Shown: positions 33,920 to 42,496, numbered from the stretch's first letter. The stretch: DNA of 44,090 nt from Deltaproteobacteria bacterium (GCA_029262535.1 JAJCZF010000051.1:1-44090); one strand, 5' to 3'. Notes: generated by a model from the letters alone, not told the origin. Translations and numbers: made by a program.

Positions 33920-35242
33920 TTATTCCGAATTGCCGTTGTCTTTAATCGAGCTGGCAAAGAGGTCTCCGGGTTCGCTCCCAACTTCAGTCTCCGGTTCTTC
34001 CTCGCCGCTGTCCAGTTCGAGCGTTTTTATACCCGGCAGTGTCGCGCCGACTATTGACTGCATTTCGCCGTACATCTCGCTGGTTGAGTGGATTACGCGT
34101 TCGAGCTGTTTTTCGCGGCGTTTCCATATCAGGGCCATTGAGCGTTTTTCGCGGTCGAGTTCGCCTTGTAGGGTGACGAAGGCTTCGGCTATGGCTTCGA
34201 CGCGGTGTTTGAATTCGGGGCCGGACATGTAGTCGTAGAGGAGTTCCATCTTCTCGCCCTTGCCCGATGAGGCTGCGCGGCTGCGCGATAGTTCTATTAG
34301 AGTGCGGCGCAGCGGCTCCGTCAGTGAGGGGGCCAGAGCGAAGCTCGTTACCCATACGCCCGATATCCCCGGAGCCGGGCCGAAGTCGTTGATGCCGTCG
34401 GGCAGGGCCTTCGATACGATGACGGCGATCTCGGCCCCTTCGCGCCGTTGGTCGTCCTTGAGCTTGGTGACCCAGTCCTTGCTCCACTGCTTGGTATTTT
34501 TTATCTCCCAGATTATCGCTCCGCACGGGGCGGTTGCGCCGGGCGCCATTACGCGTTGAATGATATCGGCCCCGCGCGCGCCCTGTTTGACAGGTTCGAT
34601 TATGTCGGTGGGGTATAGACGGCTAAGTGTTGCTTCGAGGTCGAGTTCCACGGCCTCGCCCTGGGTCTGCATGGAGCCCTGCTCGGCCTTTCGCTGAAGA
34701 TCTTCGATAGTGCGGCGCAGATCGCCTACTTGTTTTTCTTTTTCAAGATCCTTCAGGCGGCGTTCTTTGTTAAAGGAGGCGAGTATCTTTTCTTCGGTCT
34801 CTTTACGTTCTGCGGCGAGCTTGCGTTCGAGTTCGAGATCCATCTCTTTTTCTTTATCTTCGAGCGCGCGGGTCCGTTTACGGAGTTCGAGTTCGCTACG
34901 CCTGGCCTCGTCGAGCTTTTTTTGTTGTTCGGTTTCGCGCTCACGTAGTTCCTTTACCTCCACATCGACCTTATCGCGCGCGTATGCAAAGGCCTTGTCG
35001 ACTATGATCTTCTTTTCAGAGTCTACCTTCTCTTTTACAAGGTTATCGACCGAGAGTTCCTTCTTACGTAGTTTGTCGAGTTCGCCTTCGATCTTCTTTT
35101 CTCGTTCGGTAAGGGCCGCCTCTTTTTCGCGGGTGGCCGCGGCCATTTCTATGCGCAGGTTTTCTTCGACTTGATGGGTGAGGGCTTCATTCAGAACTAT
35201 TTCACGTTTGCAATGCGGACACTTTATAGTCTGTTCGGTCAT
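33920..35242 (-). CDS. DUF2130-family coiled-coil protein
   Basis: This 440-aa protein begins with a short zinc-ribbon-like motif (IKCPHCKREI), followed by a long charged coiled coil (about 25-195, rich in Glu, Lys and Arg). The conserved DUF2130 domain occupies about 205-400 (TLSRLYPTDIIEPVKQGARG near 210, and CGAIIWEIKNTKQWSKDW). The last 40 residues are acidic and low-complexity. The family is widespread and uncharacterised; IIWEIKNTK resembles the E-x-K strand of PD-(D/E)XK nucleases, which is only suggestive. It stands alone, bracketed by inverted F2-type elements. Confidence 0.85.
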   Translation of the reverse strand: MTEQTIKCPHCKREIVLNEALTHQVEENLRIEMAAATREKEAALTEREKKIEGELDKLRKKELSVDNLVKEKVDSEKKIIVDKAFAYARDKVDVEVKELRERETEQQKKLDEARRSELELRKRTRALEDKEKEMDLELERKLAAERKETEEKILASFNKERRLKDLEKEKQVGDLRRTIEDLQRKAEQGSMQTQGEAVELDLEATLSRLYPTDIIEPVKQGARGADIIQRVMAPGATAPCGAIIWEIKNTKQWSKDWVTKLKDDQRREGAEIAVIVSKALPDGINDFGPAPGISGVWVTSFALAPSLTEPLRRTLIELSRSRAASSGKGEKMELLYDYMSGPEFKHRVEAIAEAFVTLQGELDREKRSMALIWKRREKQLERVIHSTSEMYGEMQSIVGATLPGIKTLELDSGEEEPETEVGSEPGDLFASSIKDNGNSE

Positions 35243-35346
35243 CTATCTTGTCCTGTTAGATTTTAAAATTTCTTTTTTAAAGAAGGGGCGGGTAGCAAAA
35301 ACTATATTCGCGGACAAAGAACTTATAGTCATATATAGAACCGGCT

Positions 35347-35437
35347 CCGCAAAAATTGGTCCCGCACACTGTGCGGCTATCAGTAGTCTAAAAACTTTCT
35401 CAGCGAAAATAGAAGCACACCTGTGTGCCTGTGTGCT
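35347..35437 (-). repeat. F2-type element overlapping the PilZ gene stop
   Basis: On the minus strand it reads CTAGCACACAGG, then GCACACAGGTGTGCTTCTAT with TTTCGC, then the palindrome CCGCACAGTGTGCGG and ACCAATTTTTGCGG. This is inverted relative to 33622-33680. Its first bases include the TAG stop of the PilZ gene. Confidence 0.65.
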
Positions 35438-35822
35438 AGTTTTTGTCTCCTACCAGTATGTCGCCGTACTTCTTCTGGAGGTAGCGTTGTTCCTTCATGA
35501 GTACTGACCATTCTATGGAGTTGGTCAGTTTCAGGCAGATGTCATTGCTGGAGATGCGCACGATATCGCCCTCGATGGGTATGGCTACCTTTGCATGGCG
35601 GGCCTGGAAGCTGCCCTTTACCGGGTTCTCGACTATTCCGTGGGTGTAGTGGAACCTGACGCCCTTTTCGGATATGTCAATTACGGAATATGAGTGCTGC
35701 TTGCCGGTCAGATTCTCGCGGATAGAGAGTAGAGGCCTTTCGTCTTTCTGGTATTTTAGGCGAAAGTACTCTCTGTGTTCGGGGCCTTTGTAATATGGAT
35801 CGTCTTTTTCTTTTGTCGTCAT
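35436..35822 (-). CDS. PilZ-domain protein
   Basis: This 128-aa single-domain protein has the c-di-GMP motif REYFRLKY (R...R type) near residue 17 and VIDISEKGVRFHY near 47, matching D/N-x-S-x-x-G of PilZ. A C-terminal helix ends at the stop codon contained in an F2 repeat end (GTGTGCTAG). A c-di-GMP effector role is inferred; an HDOD-GGDEF protein is encoded 5 kb away. The next upstream gene lies 18 bases off and is probably cotranscribed. Confidence 0.82.
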   Translation of the reverse strand: MTTKEKDDPYYKGPEHREYFRLKYQKDERPLLSIRENLTGKQHSYSVIDISEKGVRFHYTHGIVENPVKGSFQARHAKVAIPIEGDIVRISSNDICLKLTNSIEWSVLMKEQRYLQKKYGDILVGDKN

Positions 35823-35840
35823 GGTCTTTTGTCTCTTAAA

Positions 35841-36404
35841 TTAATCTTTTTCGAGCACCGGCCTGGACTTTGGTCTTGTCGGGAAGACCGAGCTTGTCAG
35901 TCGCGGCTTGCTAGATTCGAATACGGTAAGGAGCAGGACATCCTCCGGAGCGTCCTTATCTTTAATCTTTATAGGGTACTTAAGGCCTATTGTGTACTCT
36001 TCTATGGGCTTTTTTGCATGTTTGAGCCTGATGGTGATCTTCTCGTCTTCAATATGCAAGGCTTGCAAGTAGGCAGAGTGCGCGGGAGGCACCTTACAAT
36101 CGTCAAGCGAGTCGAACATGAAGTCCTCTTCGATAAAACCGTCCTCGCCCATATATGCGGTTTCGCAAAGGAAGGTCTTTATATAGGCGCGGTCCTTGAT
36201 GGCTTCGTACATGTAGGGGTTTACCGTCTGGTAGAGTTTTCTTACAAACCCCTTGAGCACATTATCGTCCTTTGGCAGACCGGAGTTTATCGGGACTACG
36301 AGAATGAGTGTTGTGATCCAGTCCTCGTGCATGATCGTGGTATATTTGCGGTTATAGTCATCGAAATCTTCCCGCCTGGAGAAAAAATTGCGTAATAAAC
36401 CCAT
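35841..36404 (-). CDS. Unknown protein paired with the PilZ gene
   Basis: This 187-aa soluble protein starts MGLLRNFFSRREDFDDYNRK and has no signal peptide or recognisable motif. Its middle has predicted strands (TLILVVPINSG, EKITIRLKHAKK), and the C-terminus is basic (PTRPKSRPVLEKD). GGA lies before the start. It precedes the PilZ gene by 18 bases, so a shared c-di-GMP-linked function is likely but unproven. The family is not recognised. Confidence 0.75.
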   Translation of the reverse strand: MGLLRNFFSRREDFDDYNRKYTTIMHEDWITTLILVVPINSGLPKDDNVLKGFVRKLYQTVNPYMYEAIKDRAYIKTFLCETAYMGEDGFIEEDFMFDSLDDCKVPPAHSAYLQALHIEDEKITIRLKHAKKPIEEYTIGLKYPIKIKDKDAPEDVLLLTVFESSKPRLTSSVFPTRPKSRPVLEKD

Positions 36405-36613
36405 TAGATCCTTCCATAAGATTAGTCTGTAGAAGCCTTTTAAGCCAGTCTATTAAAATACCAGTAAATGGAGATAAAGGCAACCGTGTAGTGTGCAATC
36501 TGCTATTGGTTTTTGATAAAAATATGCTCTGCGCCGGCCTTTAAAGTTCTTTTCCTTATTAGGAGTGACTTCATTATCGCTTTGTGTTAGTGTTAGGGCT
36601 TGAAATCAGGTGG

Positions 36614-36735
36614 AAAAATTGATCTTTTTCCCGATCTCTTCGTTGGGATAAAAAATAAAAGACTCGACGTACAGACGTACGACTCGCATTTTATTTTTCA
36701 TCCCGCCTCGACCTCGGAAAAAATCTCTAATTTTT
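36614..36735 (+). repeat. F1 palindromic repeat, copy 5
   Basis: The ends are AAAAATTGATCTTTTTCCC and GGAAAAAATCTCTAATTTTT. The arms GGGATAAAAAATAAAA and TTTTATTTTTCATCCC surround GACTCGACGTAC and GACGTACGACTC. Its core differs from that of copy 4 by about one base, so the two are recent duplicates. It lies between divergent genes; the rest of the 372-base gap shows no clear signal. Confidence 0.85.
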
Positions 36736-36776
36736 CAAATTAACCTTACACGCATTTAAGAGACGAAAGGCGCGTT

Positions 36777-38456
36777 TTGGATAAAAAACATGAAAGATTC
36801 GACCAATTTGACTTGAGCCCGGAGGTTCTTAAGGCCATAGAGGATGTTGGTTACGAAGAACCCACTCCCATACAGGACCGTACTATAGAGAGGCTGCTGA
36901 CCGGCATCGACATAATAGGACGCGCACAGACCGGCACGGGTAAGACCGCGGCATTCGCCATACCGATAATAGAACAACTTGACGTAAATGAAAAATCTGT
37001 CGGAGCCATCGTGCTCGCCCCGACGCGCGAGCTTGCCGTGCAGGCCGCCGAAGAGTTCAACCGGCTCGGAGCGGTCAAGGGCATACATACCCTTCCGGTA
37101 TACGGCGGCACTTCGATAGAGAGGCAGATAGACGCGCTCGAACGCGGTGTACATGTCATAGTGGGCACGCCGGGCCGGGTGCTCGACCACCTCCGGCGCG
37201 GCACGCTCAAGCTCGGCAAGGTGCGTATCGTTGTGCTCGACGAGGCCGATGAGATGCTCGATATGGGTTTTATAGAGGACATTACATCTATTCTCGAAGC
37301 GACCCCGAAGAAACGCCAAACCATGCTCTTTTCCGCTACTATTCCGAACGGTGTCCTCAGTATCGCACAGCGTTACCAGACCGACCCAGAGACGATTAAG
37401 ATCAAGAGCGAGGCGATGACCGCTCCAAATATAACGCAGGTCTATTACGAGGTCGACTTTACGCAGAAGGTCGAGGCCATCTCGCGCCTCATCGACGTGG
37501 CCGAAGAGGGTAAGTTTCTTATATTTTGCGGCACCAAGCGCGAGTGCGACGACCTTACCTATAAGCTCAACATGCGCGGTTATGCCTCCGAGGCGATGCA
37601 CGGCGACTTTAGCCAGGCCCAGCGCGAGAAGGTTTTGGCCGACTTTAAAGAGAACAGGGCCGACCTCTTGATAGCGACCGATGTCGCGGCGCGCGGCCTA
37701 GATATTACCGATATATCGCATGTCGTAAATTATTCCATACCGCAGGATCCCGAGACCTACGTCCACAGGATAGGCCGTACCGGACGCGCCGGCAGGGAGG
37801 GCGACGCGGTAACGCTCGTAACCCCGCGCGAAAAGCTACAGCTCAAGGTCATAATGAAGGTCTCAAATGCTACGATAACAAAGGGCAAACTACCGACAAG
37901 GGTTGATATGCTCGAAAGCCGCCTGCCTGAGCTGAAGGAACGGATAAAGACGGTAAGCGAGACCATGGGTTTTGATAACTACATGGCGCTATCGGAACGT
38001 CTCGTAGAGGGCAGGGACTCAAAAGAGATCCTTGCCGCGCTGCTTCGTATAGTGCTCGATAAGCCGGTCGTCGCCACCAAGGGCGCGGGCGGCGCGGTAG
38101 CCAAGGGCAACAGGGTAAAGTTGTTTATAAGCGTAGGCCTAACGCACAAGGCCGATGCGCATAGCGTAATAACCGCTGTATGCGAGACGACCGGCCTCGC
38201 CAAGGACGAGATAGCCGAGGTCGAACTCTTCGACACCCATACATATATAAAGGTCCCGACAGCCAAGGCCGACAAGGTAATAGAGGCCCTGAACAACTCT
38301 ACCATATCGGAGAAGAAGGTTTTGGTAGAAAAGGCCCGCACCAGCCCAGGCGGCGGTGGTGGCGGTGGTAAAGGCGGCAGGCCGCCCAGAAGAGACGGCG
38401 GCGGTGGACGTGGAGGTCGCCCCGGTGGCGGTGGAAGGCCGCCAAGACGCAGGTAG
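36777..38456 (+). CDS. DEAD-box RNA helicase (DeaD/CsdA-like)
   Basis: This 559-aa protein starts at TTG, seven bases after GAAAGG. The Q motif and AQTGTGKTAAF (near 53) are followed by PTREL, DEADEMLDMGF, SATIPN and, in the second RecA domain, ATDVAARGLDI and HRIGRTGRAG. A DbpA-type RNA-binding domain (about 440-520; LFISVGLTHKADAHSVITAV) precedes a Gly/Arg-rich tail (GGGGGGGKGG, RPPRR). It unwinds RNA, probably in ribosome assembly or mRNA turnover and cold response. The TTG start may limit expression. Confidence 0.93.
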   Translation: MDKKHERFDQFDLSPEVLKAIEDVGYEEPTPIQDRTIERLLTGIDIIGRAQTGTGKTAAFAIPIIEQLDVNEKSVGAIVLAPTRELAVQAAEEFNRLGAVKGIHTLPVYGGTSIERQIDALERGVHVIVGTPGRVLDHLRRGTLKLGKVRIVVLDEADEMLDMGFIEDITSILEATPKKRQTMLFSATIPNGVLSIAQRYQTDPETIKIKSEAMTAPNITQVYYEVDFTQKVEAISRLIDVAEEGKFLIFCGTKRECDDLTYKLNMRGYASEAMHGDFSQAQREKVLADFKENRADLLIATDVAARGLDITDISHVVNYSIPQDPETYVHRIGRTGRAGREGDAVTLVTPREKLQLKVIMKVSNATITKGKLPTRVDMLESRLPELKERIKTVSETMGFDNYMALSERLVEGRDSKEILAALLRIVLDKPVVATKGAGGAVAKGNRVKLFISVGLTHKADAHSVITAVCETTGLAKDEIAEVELFDTHTYIKVPTAKADKVIEALNNSTISEKKVLVEKARTSPGGGGGGGKGGRPPRRDGGGGRGGRPGGGGRPPRRR

Positions 38457-38495
38457 GCCGTACGATAATGTGGAGCTTATTTTTGCAGAGTAGTT

Positions 38496-38537
38496 AATAG
38501 GGACGGACAATAAATAGTGTCTGTCCCTATTTTTTTC
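38496..38537 (+). terminator. Terminator/REP hairpin after the helicase gene
   Basis: AATAGGGACGGACA pairs with TGTCTGTCCCTATT, then seven T. The word AGGGACAGAC also occurs at 39253-39264 past the next gene, so this may be one unit of a REP family used as a terminator. Confidence 0.75.
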
Positions 38538-38556
38538 CGTAAACTATGGTGGTGTC

Positions 38557-39240
38557 ATGAAAAAGGACTTGAAAGAAAGACTTGAGGAGATAAGTAAGAG
38601 GATTGATTTGCTGGAATCGAACCTTCCTCGTCGCGTTGATCCTACCTCCGTTTCGTTATCCGCGAAGATTCCGTTTAAAGCGTTAATATATAGAGAGGTG
38701 TTAATTTGGCGATTTGTAGAATTGACCCGTAGCGCATTTGAAAATTATACGAATAGCCGCTTGGGTTCCGCTACAGTTCTAACGCGTGCAGCCGTGGAGA
38801 CAACAGCTGCATTATGGTATTTGGATGGAAAAATTGGAGATGTTATTGAAAAGAGCAATGTTGGCGGGATTGACGAACATTTGATGCGCTTGCTTTGTGG
38901 ATATAAAAATGTGCCAGACATGCCTGACCCTATAAATGTTCTTACTTTCGTAGATAGAGTTGATAAGAAAATTGATGGATTTCGGAGTGAATATGATGAA
39001 CTAAGCGAGTTTGCACACCCTAACTGGTGTGGGACGTCTTTATTGTATTCTAAAGATAATAAAGAGAAGATATGGACGGACTTTGGTAATGACATAAAAA
39101 ACTTAGAGCATGTTAAAGAAGTGGGAACCAGCAATCTTGTTACTGCATTGGAGATATTTGATCATAAATATAATCGTATCGCTGATATGATGCCTGAATT
39201 TATTAAAATTTGTGAGTGTGAATTAGAGAAGAAGGAATAA
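38557..39240 (+). CDS. AT-rich orphan of unknown function
   Basis: This 227-aa soluble protein begins with a coiled-coil-like stretch (KKDLKERLEEISKRIDLLES). A helical domain follows with TRAAVETTAALWYLDGK near residue 67 and ELSEFAHPNWCG near 148. The R-x-x-x-E plus FAHP pattern is reminiscent of DUF5677-like helical proteins, but I cannot assign a family. The gene is AT-richer than the helicase gene beside it and lies between repeat elements, so it was probably acquired horizontally. The ribosome-binding site is weak (GGTGGTG). Confidence 0.75.
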   Translation: MKKDLKERLEEISKRIDLLESNLPRRVDPTSVSLSAKIPFKALIYREVLIWRFVELTRSAFENYTNSRLGSATVLTRAAVETTAALWYLDGKIGDVIEKSNVGGIDEHLMRLLCGYKNVPDMPDPINVLTFVDRVDKKIDGFRSEYDELSEFAHPNWCGTSLLYSKDNKEKIWTDFGNDIKNLEHVKEVGTSNLVTALEIFDHKYNRIADMMPEFIKICECELEKKE

Positions 39241-39285
39241 ACAGGCTAACAAACAGGGACAGACCCAACTCGATCTCGACCACTG

Positions 39286-39451
39286 CCGGTTCAAGGTTGT
39301 ACCTTGAACCGGAATGTTAAAAACTTAAGTATGTTAAATAACAGCCCGAAGGCCCGAGTATTTCCCGCCATTGTTCTTCCATTTTTCCCTGATGGCTGGA
39401 TTCCACACGGTTAATCTTAACGTTCCGGTTCAGGGTACAACCCTGAACCGG
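39286..39451. mobile_element. REPIN: two inverted palindromic units
   Basis: The left unit is CCGGTTCAAGGT-TGT-ACCTTGAACCGG plus AATGTTAA. The right unit is the inverse, TTAACGTT then CCGGTTCAGGGT-ACA-ACCCTGAACCGG. Each unit is a perfect 12-bp-stem hairpin; A-T in one is G-C in the other. The 166-bp whole has terminal inverted repeats of about 35 bp and no coding capacity. Confidence 0.85.
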
Positions 39452-39510
39452 CTTAAGCTATCCTACTGGCTTTCAAACCCGAACAGACGAATAAATAAAA
39501 ATCTTTAAAA

Positions 39511-39553
39511 TAAAAAAGGGGCTACGGCATAACCGCAGCCCCCTTCTTTTTTA
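39511..39553 (-). terminator. Rho-independent terminator of the gene at 39570-40046
   Basis: On the minus strand GGGGGCTGCGG pairs with CCGTAGCCCC (one mismatch) and six T follow. Confidence 0.8.
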
Positions 39554-39569
39554 TTCTATTTTTTCAGCC

Positions 39570-40046
39570 CTATTTCTTAAGCGTAGTTAAGGCCTTCGCA
39601 ACGTAATCCGGGTAGAGCTTCATTATGCCTTCGGTGAACTTTTCGCTCTCCACGTCTATAACCGTGCCCTTGCCGAGCTTGAATTTCGCTACGTCGGCTA
39701 CGGGTGTTGCGCTCTTGATCGACTTCTTTGCCGAGAGGTTACCGGCCGCGGTTGCGTAGTACTGCATCTTGCCGGATAGGTGGTTCATCGCCTTGGTCGG
39801 TCCCGCTACGACATTTATCGTAGAGCCGGGAAGCAGGTAGGCAAAGCCCTTGTTGTCGAGACCCACCCTTATATGTACCTTTAGCGACATGTCGGTGCCT
39901 AACTCGTCCATCATCTTCGCTTCGGCCTTCATATTCTTCATGGTGGAGAATGCGCCCTGCTTGATATTCAATAAATCCTCGACCGGGTAGGTCTGTCCTC
40001 TGGTAGTGCCCTTTGAGAATCGCTCGCCAACCTTGGCTACGTCCAA
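39570..40046 (-). CDS. Unknown protein, N-terminus uncertain
   Basis: This frame of up to 158 aa begins at a TTG without a ribosome-binding site, 40 bases past a plausible promoter. Upstream in frame there is no ATG/GTG before a stop at 40113. The protein has strands around KVHIRVGLDNKGFAYLLPGS and ends with a basic helix (YPDYVAKALTTLKK). No motif or family is recognised. The missing conventional start suggests either a rare start codon, a start at an internal Met (near residue 36), or loss of the 5' end, for example a signal peptide. A strong terminator and promoter argue that it is expressed. Confidence 0.6.
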   Translation of the reverse strand: MDVAKVGERFSKGTTRGQTYPVEDLLNIKQGAFSTMKNMKAEAKMMDELGTDMSLKVHIRVGLDNKGFAYLLPGSTINVVAGPTKAMNHLSGKMQYYATAAGNLSAKKSIKSATPVADVAKFKLGKGTVIDVESEKFTEGIMKLYPDYVAKALTTLKK

Positions 40047-40087
40047 AATAATTAATTGTAAAAAAACCGGTTGAATTAATGAGAGAG

Positions 40088-40116
40088 ATTTTATAGCAGG
40101 AATATTTTTGTGTCAA
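40088..40116 (-). promoter_or_regulatory. Putative promoter for the gene at 39570-40046
   Basis: On the minus strand TTGACA (40116-40111), a 17-nt spacer and TAAAAT (40093-40088) are seen. Confidence 0.45.
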
Positions 40117-40174
40117 AGAAAACTTGAGTTATGGTGGTGGATGAAGTTGATGAAGAAGCTACTTGCGGGGTTCT

Positions 40175-41704
40175 TTAAGTTTCCGCCTTTGCTATGCTGA
40201 CCTTGTTGCGACCGGACTTCTTGGAGACATACAGGGCCTTGTCCACATTCTCAAAGATCATATCTTTTGACAGGATGGCGTCTGTGGGTAGGCAGGAGCC
40301 TACGCCGACGCTTACGGTGAAACTTATGAGGTGGCCCGCGCTCTGAAAGTTCGACTCTTCGATATCTTTTCGAATCTTTTCGGCGATTATCGTGGCCTCG
40401 TTAATATCGCTTCCGGGCATGAGCAGGGCAAACTCGTCGCCGCCGAAGCGCGCTGCAACCATACCGGTGTCATTGGTGCCTATCGTGGCCTCTGTAATTA
40501 TACGCGAGGTAGTCTTTAGCACCTCATCGCCCTGCCTGTGGCCGAAGCTATCATTTATTGCTTTAAAGTTATCGATGTCAAAGAGTATGAGCGAGAAGCC
40601 GACGCCGGCTTTTTTGACCTTATTGATCTCGTTATCCATGGCCTCGTGGAACGAGCGATGGTTGTATAGTCCGGTAAGGGAGTCGTTAAAGGCCAGCCCG
40701 CGAAGCTTCTTATTGGCTCCGACCAGCTTATCGGCCAGCCCTTCGGCGCGCTCCTTCGATTGCTTGAGTTCTATTACGAGTTGTTCGTAGGATGTATTTA
40801 GTTTTGAGAGTTCCTTGTTGGCATCTTCGAGCATGGCGGAGTAGGGTTTTAATTCGCCAGGGTCTATCCGAAAAGTTCTAAGTATGTCTAGCGATTTATC
40901 GGCGGCGTCGTCCATAAACTCGAAGACGGCAGTGTCGTCGAATCCGAATTTGGTATTCATCAGAGAAGAAAAGACCGACATCTTGTGCGCGCTGTTAAGG
41001 CCGTGGTATAGGGAGCTTACCATGGAAGAGGCGTTCAGTATCTCGGCCGAGTCGGTATATATCTTTGGGCAGTTCTCTCTGTCGTGGTGATATGCCACGG
41101 GCAGGGTGATAGACTCGGGCAGCCCCCATAGGTCGAGTATCTCTCGTCCTACTTGCTGGTGATCGAAGCCGAAGGTTTCTCGTTCGAGCAGGACTATCTC
41201 TTTGCCGGTTATTTCACTCTCTTCCAGGAGGTGGAGATACTCGTCCGGCCTGACGGTGAAGATGACTACGCGCCCGATGTCCATGAGAAGGGCATTTACA
41301 AAACCCGCGCCCGAGCGTTTGCGGAGCTTGCCGTTTAAGAGTTCGGCGGCGACTGCCGAAGTTAAAGCGGTCTTCCAAAAATCCTCGAACTTATATTCGG
41401 CGGTCTCGTACTTTTTGAGCCCTTCGATGATGACAAATGAGAGTGCGATATTTTTGAGCGCGTCTCCGCCGAGTATCTTAACTGCTCTTTCGAGGTCGTC
41501 AACTTTATTGGGCAGGCCGTAGAGGGCGCTGTTAGCGACACTTAAAGTGCGCATGGCCAGCGCCGGGTCGGTCGAGATAGTAGCCGCAAGTTTATTAAAG
41601 GAGAAGTCGTCATCCTTAAAGGTCTTGAGGATATTTAGCCCTACGACCGGCAGCGACGGCAGCTTGAGCTCGCGGTCGCCTAATAGTCTTTCGAGTGCGT
41701 TCAT
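40175..41704 (-). CDS. HDOD-GGDEF diguanylate cyclase
   Basis: This 509-aa protein has an N-terminal HDOD domain (about 12-210; LPSLPVVGLNILKTFKDDDF, then ALMRT-like ALAMRTLSVANSALYG), a helical linker with a coiled coil (about 290-335), and a C-terminal GGDEF domain (about 340-505). DSLTGLYNHRSFHEAM starts the cyclase domain, and the active-site loop RFGGDEFALL is intact, so c-di-GMP synthesis is expected. The usual RxxD inhibitory site before GGDEF is absent (GMVAARF), so product inhibition is unlikely. The PilZ protein at 35436-35822 is a candidate effector. Confidence 0.93.
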   Translation of the reverse strand: MNALERLLGDRELKLPSLPVVGLNILKTFKDDDFSFNKLAATISTDPALAMRTLSVANSALYGLPNKVDDLERAVKILGGDALKNIALSFVIIEGLKKYETAEYKFEDFWKTALTSAVAAELLNGKLRKRSGAGFVNALLMDIGRVVIFTVRPDEYLHLLEESEITGKEIVLLERETFGFDHQQVGREILDLWGLPESITLPVAYHHDRENCPKIYTDSAEILNASSMVSSLYHGLNSAHKMSVFSSLMNTKFGFDDTAVFEFMDDAADKSLDILRTFRIDPGELKPYSAMLEDANKELSKLNTSYEQLVIELKQSKERAEGLADKLVGANKKLRGLAFNDSLTGLYNHRSFHEAMDNEINKVKKAGVGFSLILFDIDNFKAINDSFGHRQGDEVLKTTSRIITEATIGTNDTGMVAARFGGDEFALLMPGSDINEATIIAEKIRKDIEESNFQSAGHLISFTVSVGVGSCLPTDAILSKDMIFENVDKALYVSKKSGRNKVSIAKAET

Positions 41705-41758
41705 TTCAAAGGTCTTTCATGTCCTAGTTGAGTGATATGAGTATCGTAACATAGCTTC

Positions 41759-41787
41759 TTGGAAATGTCATCATTTGGCAGTATAAT
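41759..41787 (+). promoter_or_regulatory. Sigma-70 promoter of the ankyrin-lipoprotein cluster
   Basis: TTGGAA, a 17-nt spacer and a perfect TATAAT lie 26 bases before the lipoprotein ATG. Confidence 0.7.
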
Positions 41788-41812
41788 AGAGGTTAAAAGA
41801 GGGAGTGTTATT

Positions 41813-42496
41813 ATGAGAAAAAAGCTGTTAGGTCTATTGTTTGTCTTTGCCCTGCTCTTCTCGGGCGGCTGCGGTGGGGGTGACGAGCCTGCGTCTGCGC
41901 CAGTGCCGGGTGCGGAGGCCGGAGTAAGTGCCGCAAGCAACGCCCCGTTACCGCCTGCCTATACCGGCTCCGATATACTCAGGGCCTCGCGTATGGGAGA
42001 GTACGATACGGTTGAGCGCCTTGTAAATGCCGGGGCCAATGTGGAGCTTTCGGACGCGTACGGCAATACGGTTTTGATACTTGCGGCAAAGGCCGGAGAT
42101 CCCGATATAGTTGACCTTCTGATAGGCGCGGGTGCGGATGTTAACCGCTTTGTTAGCGAGATTAAATTTAATACCGACGGCGCTGGTTACTACGGCACAG
42201 TTGCGCAGTTCGCGCTTCAGGCCGCGGCTACGGGAGGCGACCCGGATACGGTAGAACTTCTGCTTCAGGGCGGGGCCGATATTGAGATGTCTGATAACGG
42301 AGGCGGCACCGCCCTTATGAGCGCCGTATCGAGCGGAAAGTTTGGAGCAGCCGAGATGCTTATCAGATACGGCGCGGATGTAAATGCCATAAATGACGGC
42401 GGCGGCAGCCCGCTATCTCTGGCCGGCTCCACCTTTGGGCAAGACCGTGAAAAGATGATAGAGCTTTTGAAGGACTCCGGGGCATGGGGCCAGTGA
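41813..42496 (+). CDS. Ankyrin-repeat lipoprotein
   Basis: This 227-aa protein starts at 41813, with GGGAG upstream. The lipoprotein signal (KKLLGLLFVFALLFSGGC) places the modified Cys at about residue 20, followed by a Gly/Ala/Pro-rich linker. About five ankyrin repeats follow (ILRASRMGEYDTVERLVNAG, TVLILAAKAGDPDIVDLLIG, and so on); one is stretched by an insertion near residues 108-130 (FNTDGAGYYGTVAQ). It is a membrane-anchored periplasmic protein-binding scaffold by inference. It overlaps the next gene by 13 bases. Confidence 0.88.
   Translation: MRKKLLGLLFVFALLFSGGCGGGDEPASAPVPGAEAGVSAASNAPLPPAYTGSDILRASRMGEYDTVERLVNAGANVELSDAYGNTVLILAAKAGDPDIVDLLIGAGADVNRFVSEIKFNTDGAGYYGTVAQFALQAAATGGDPDTVELLLQGGADIEMSDNGGGTALMSAVSSGKFGAAEMLIRYGADVNAINDGGGSPLSLAGSTFGQDREKMIELLKDSGAWGQ

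Noticed and set aside
34710..35174. Long plus-strand frame, Ser/Phe-rich, opposite the DUF2130 gene
   Set aside because: It is the antisense reading of the Glu/Lys-rich coiled coil, a common artefact.
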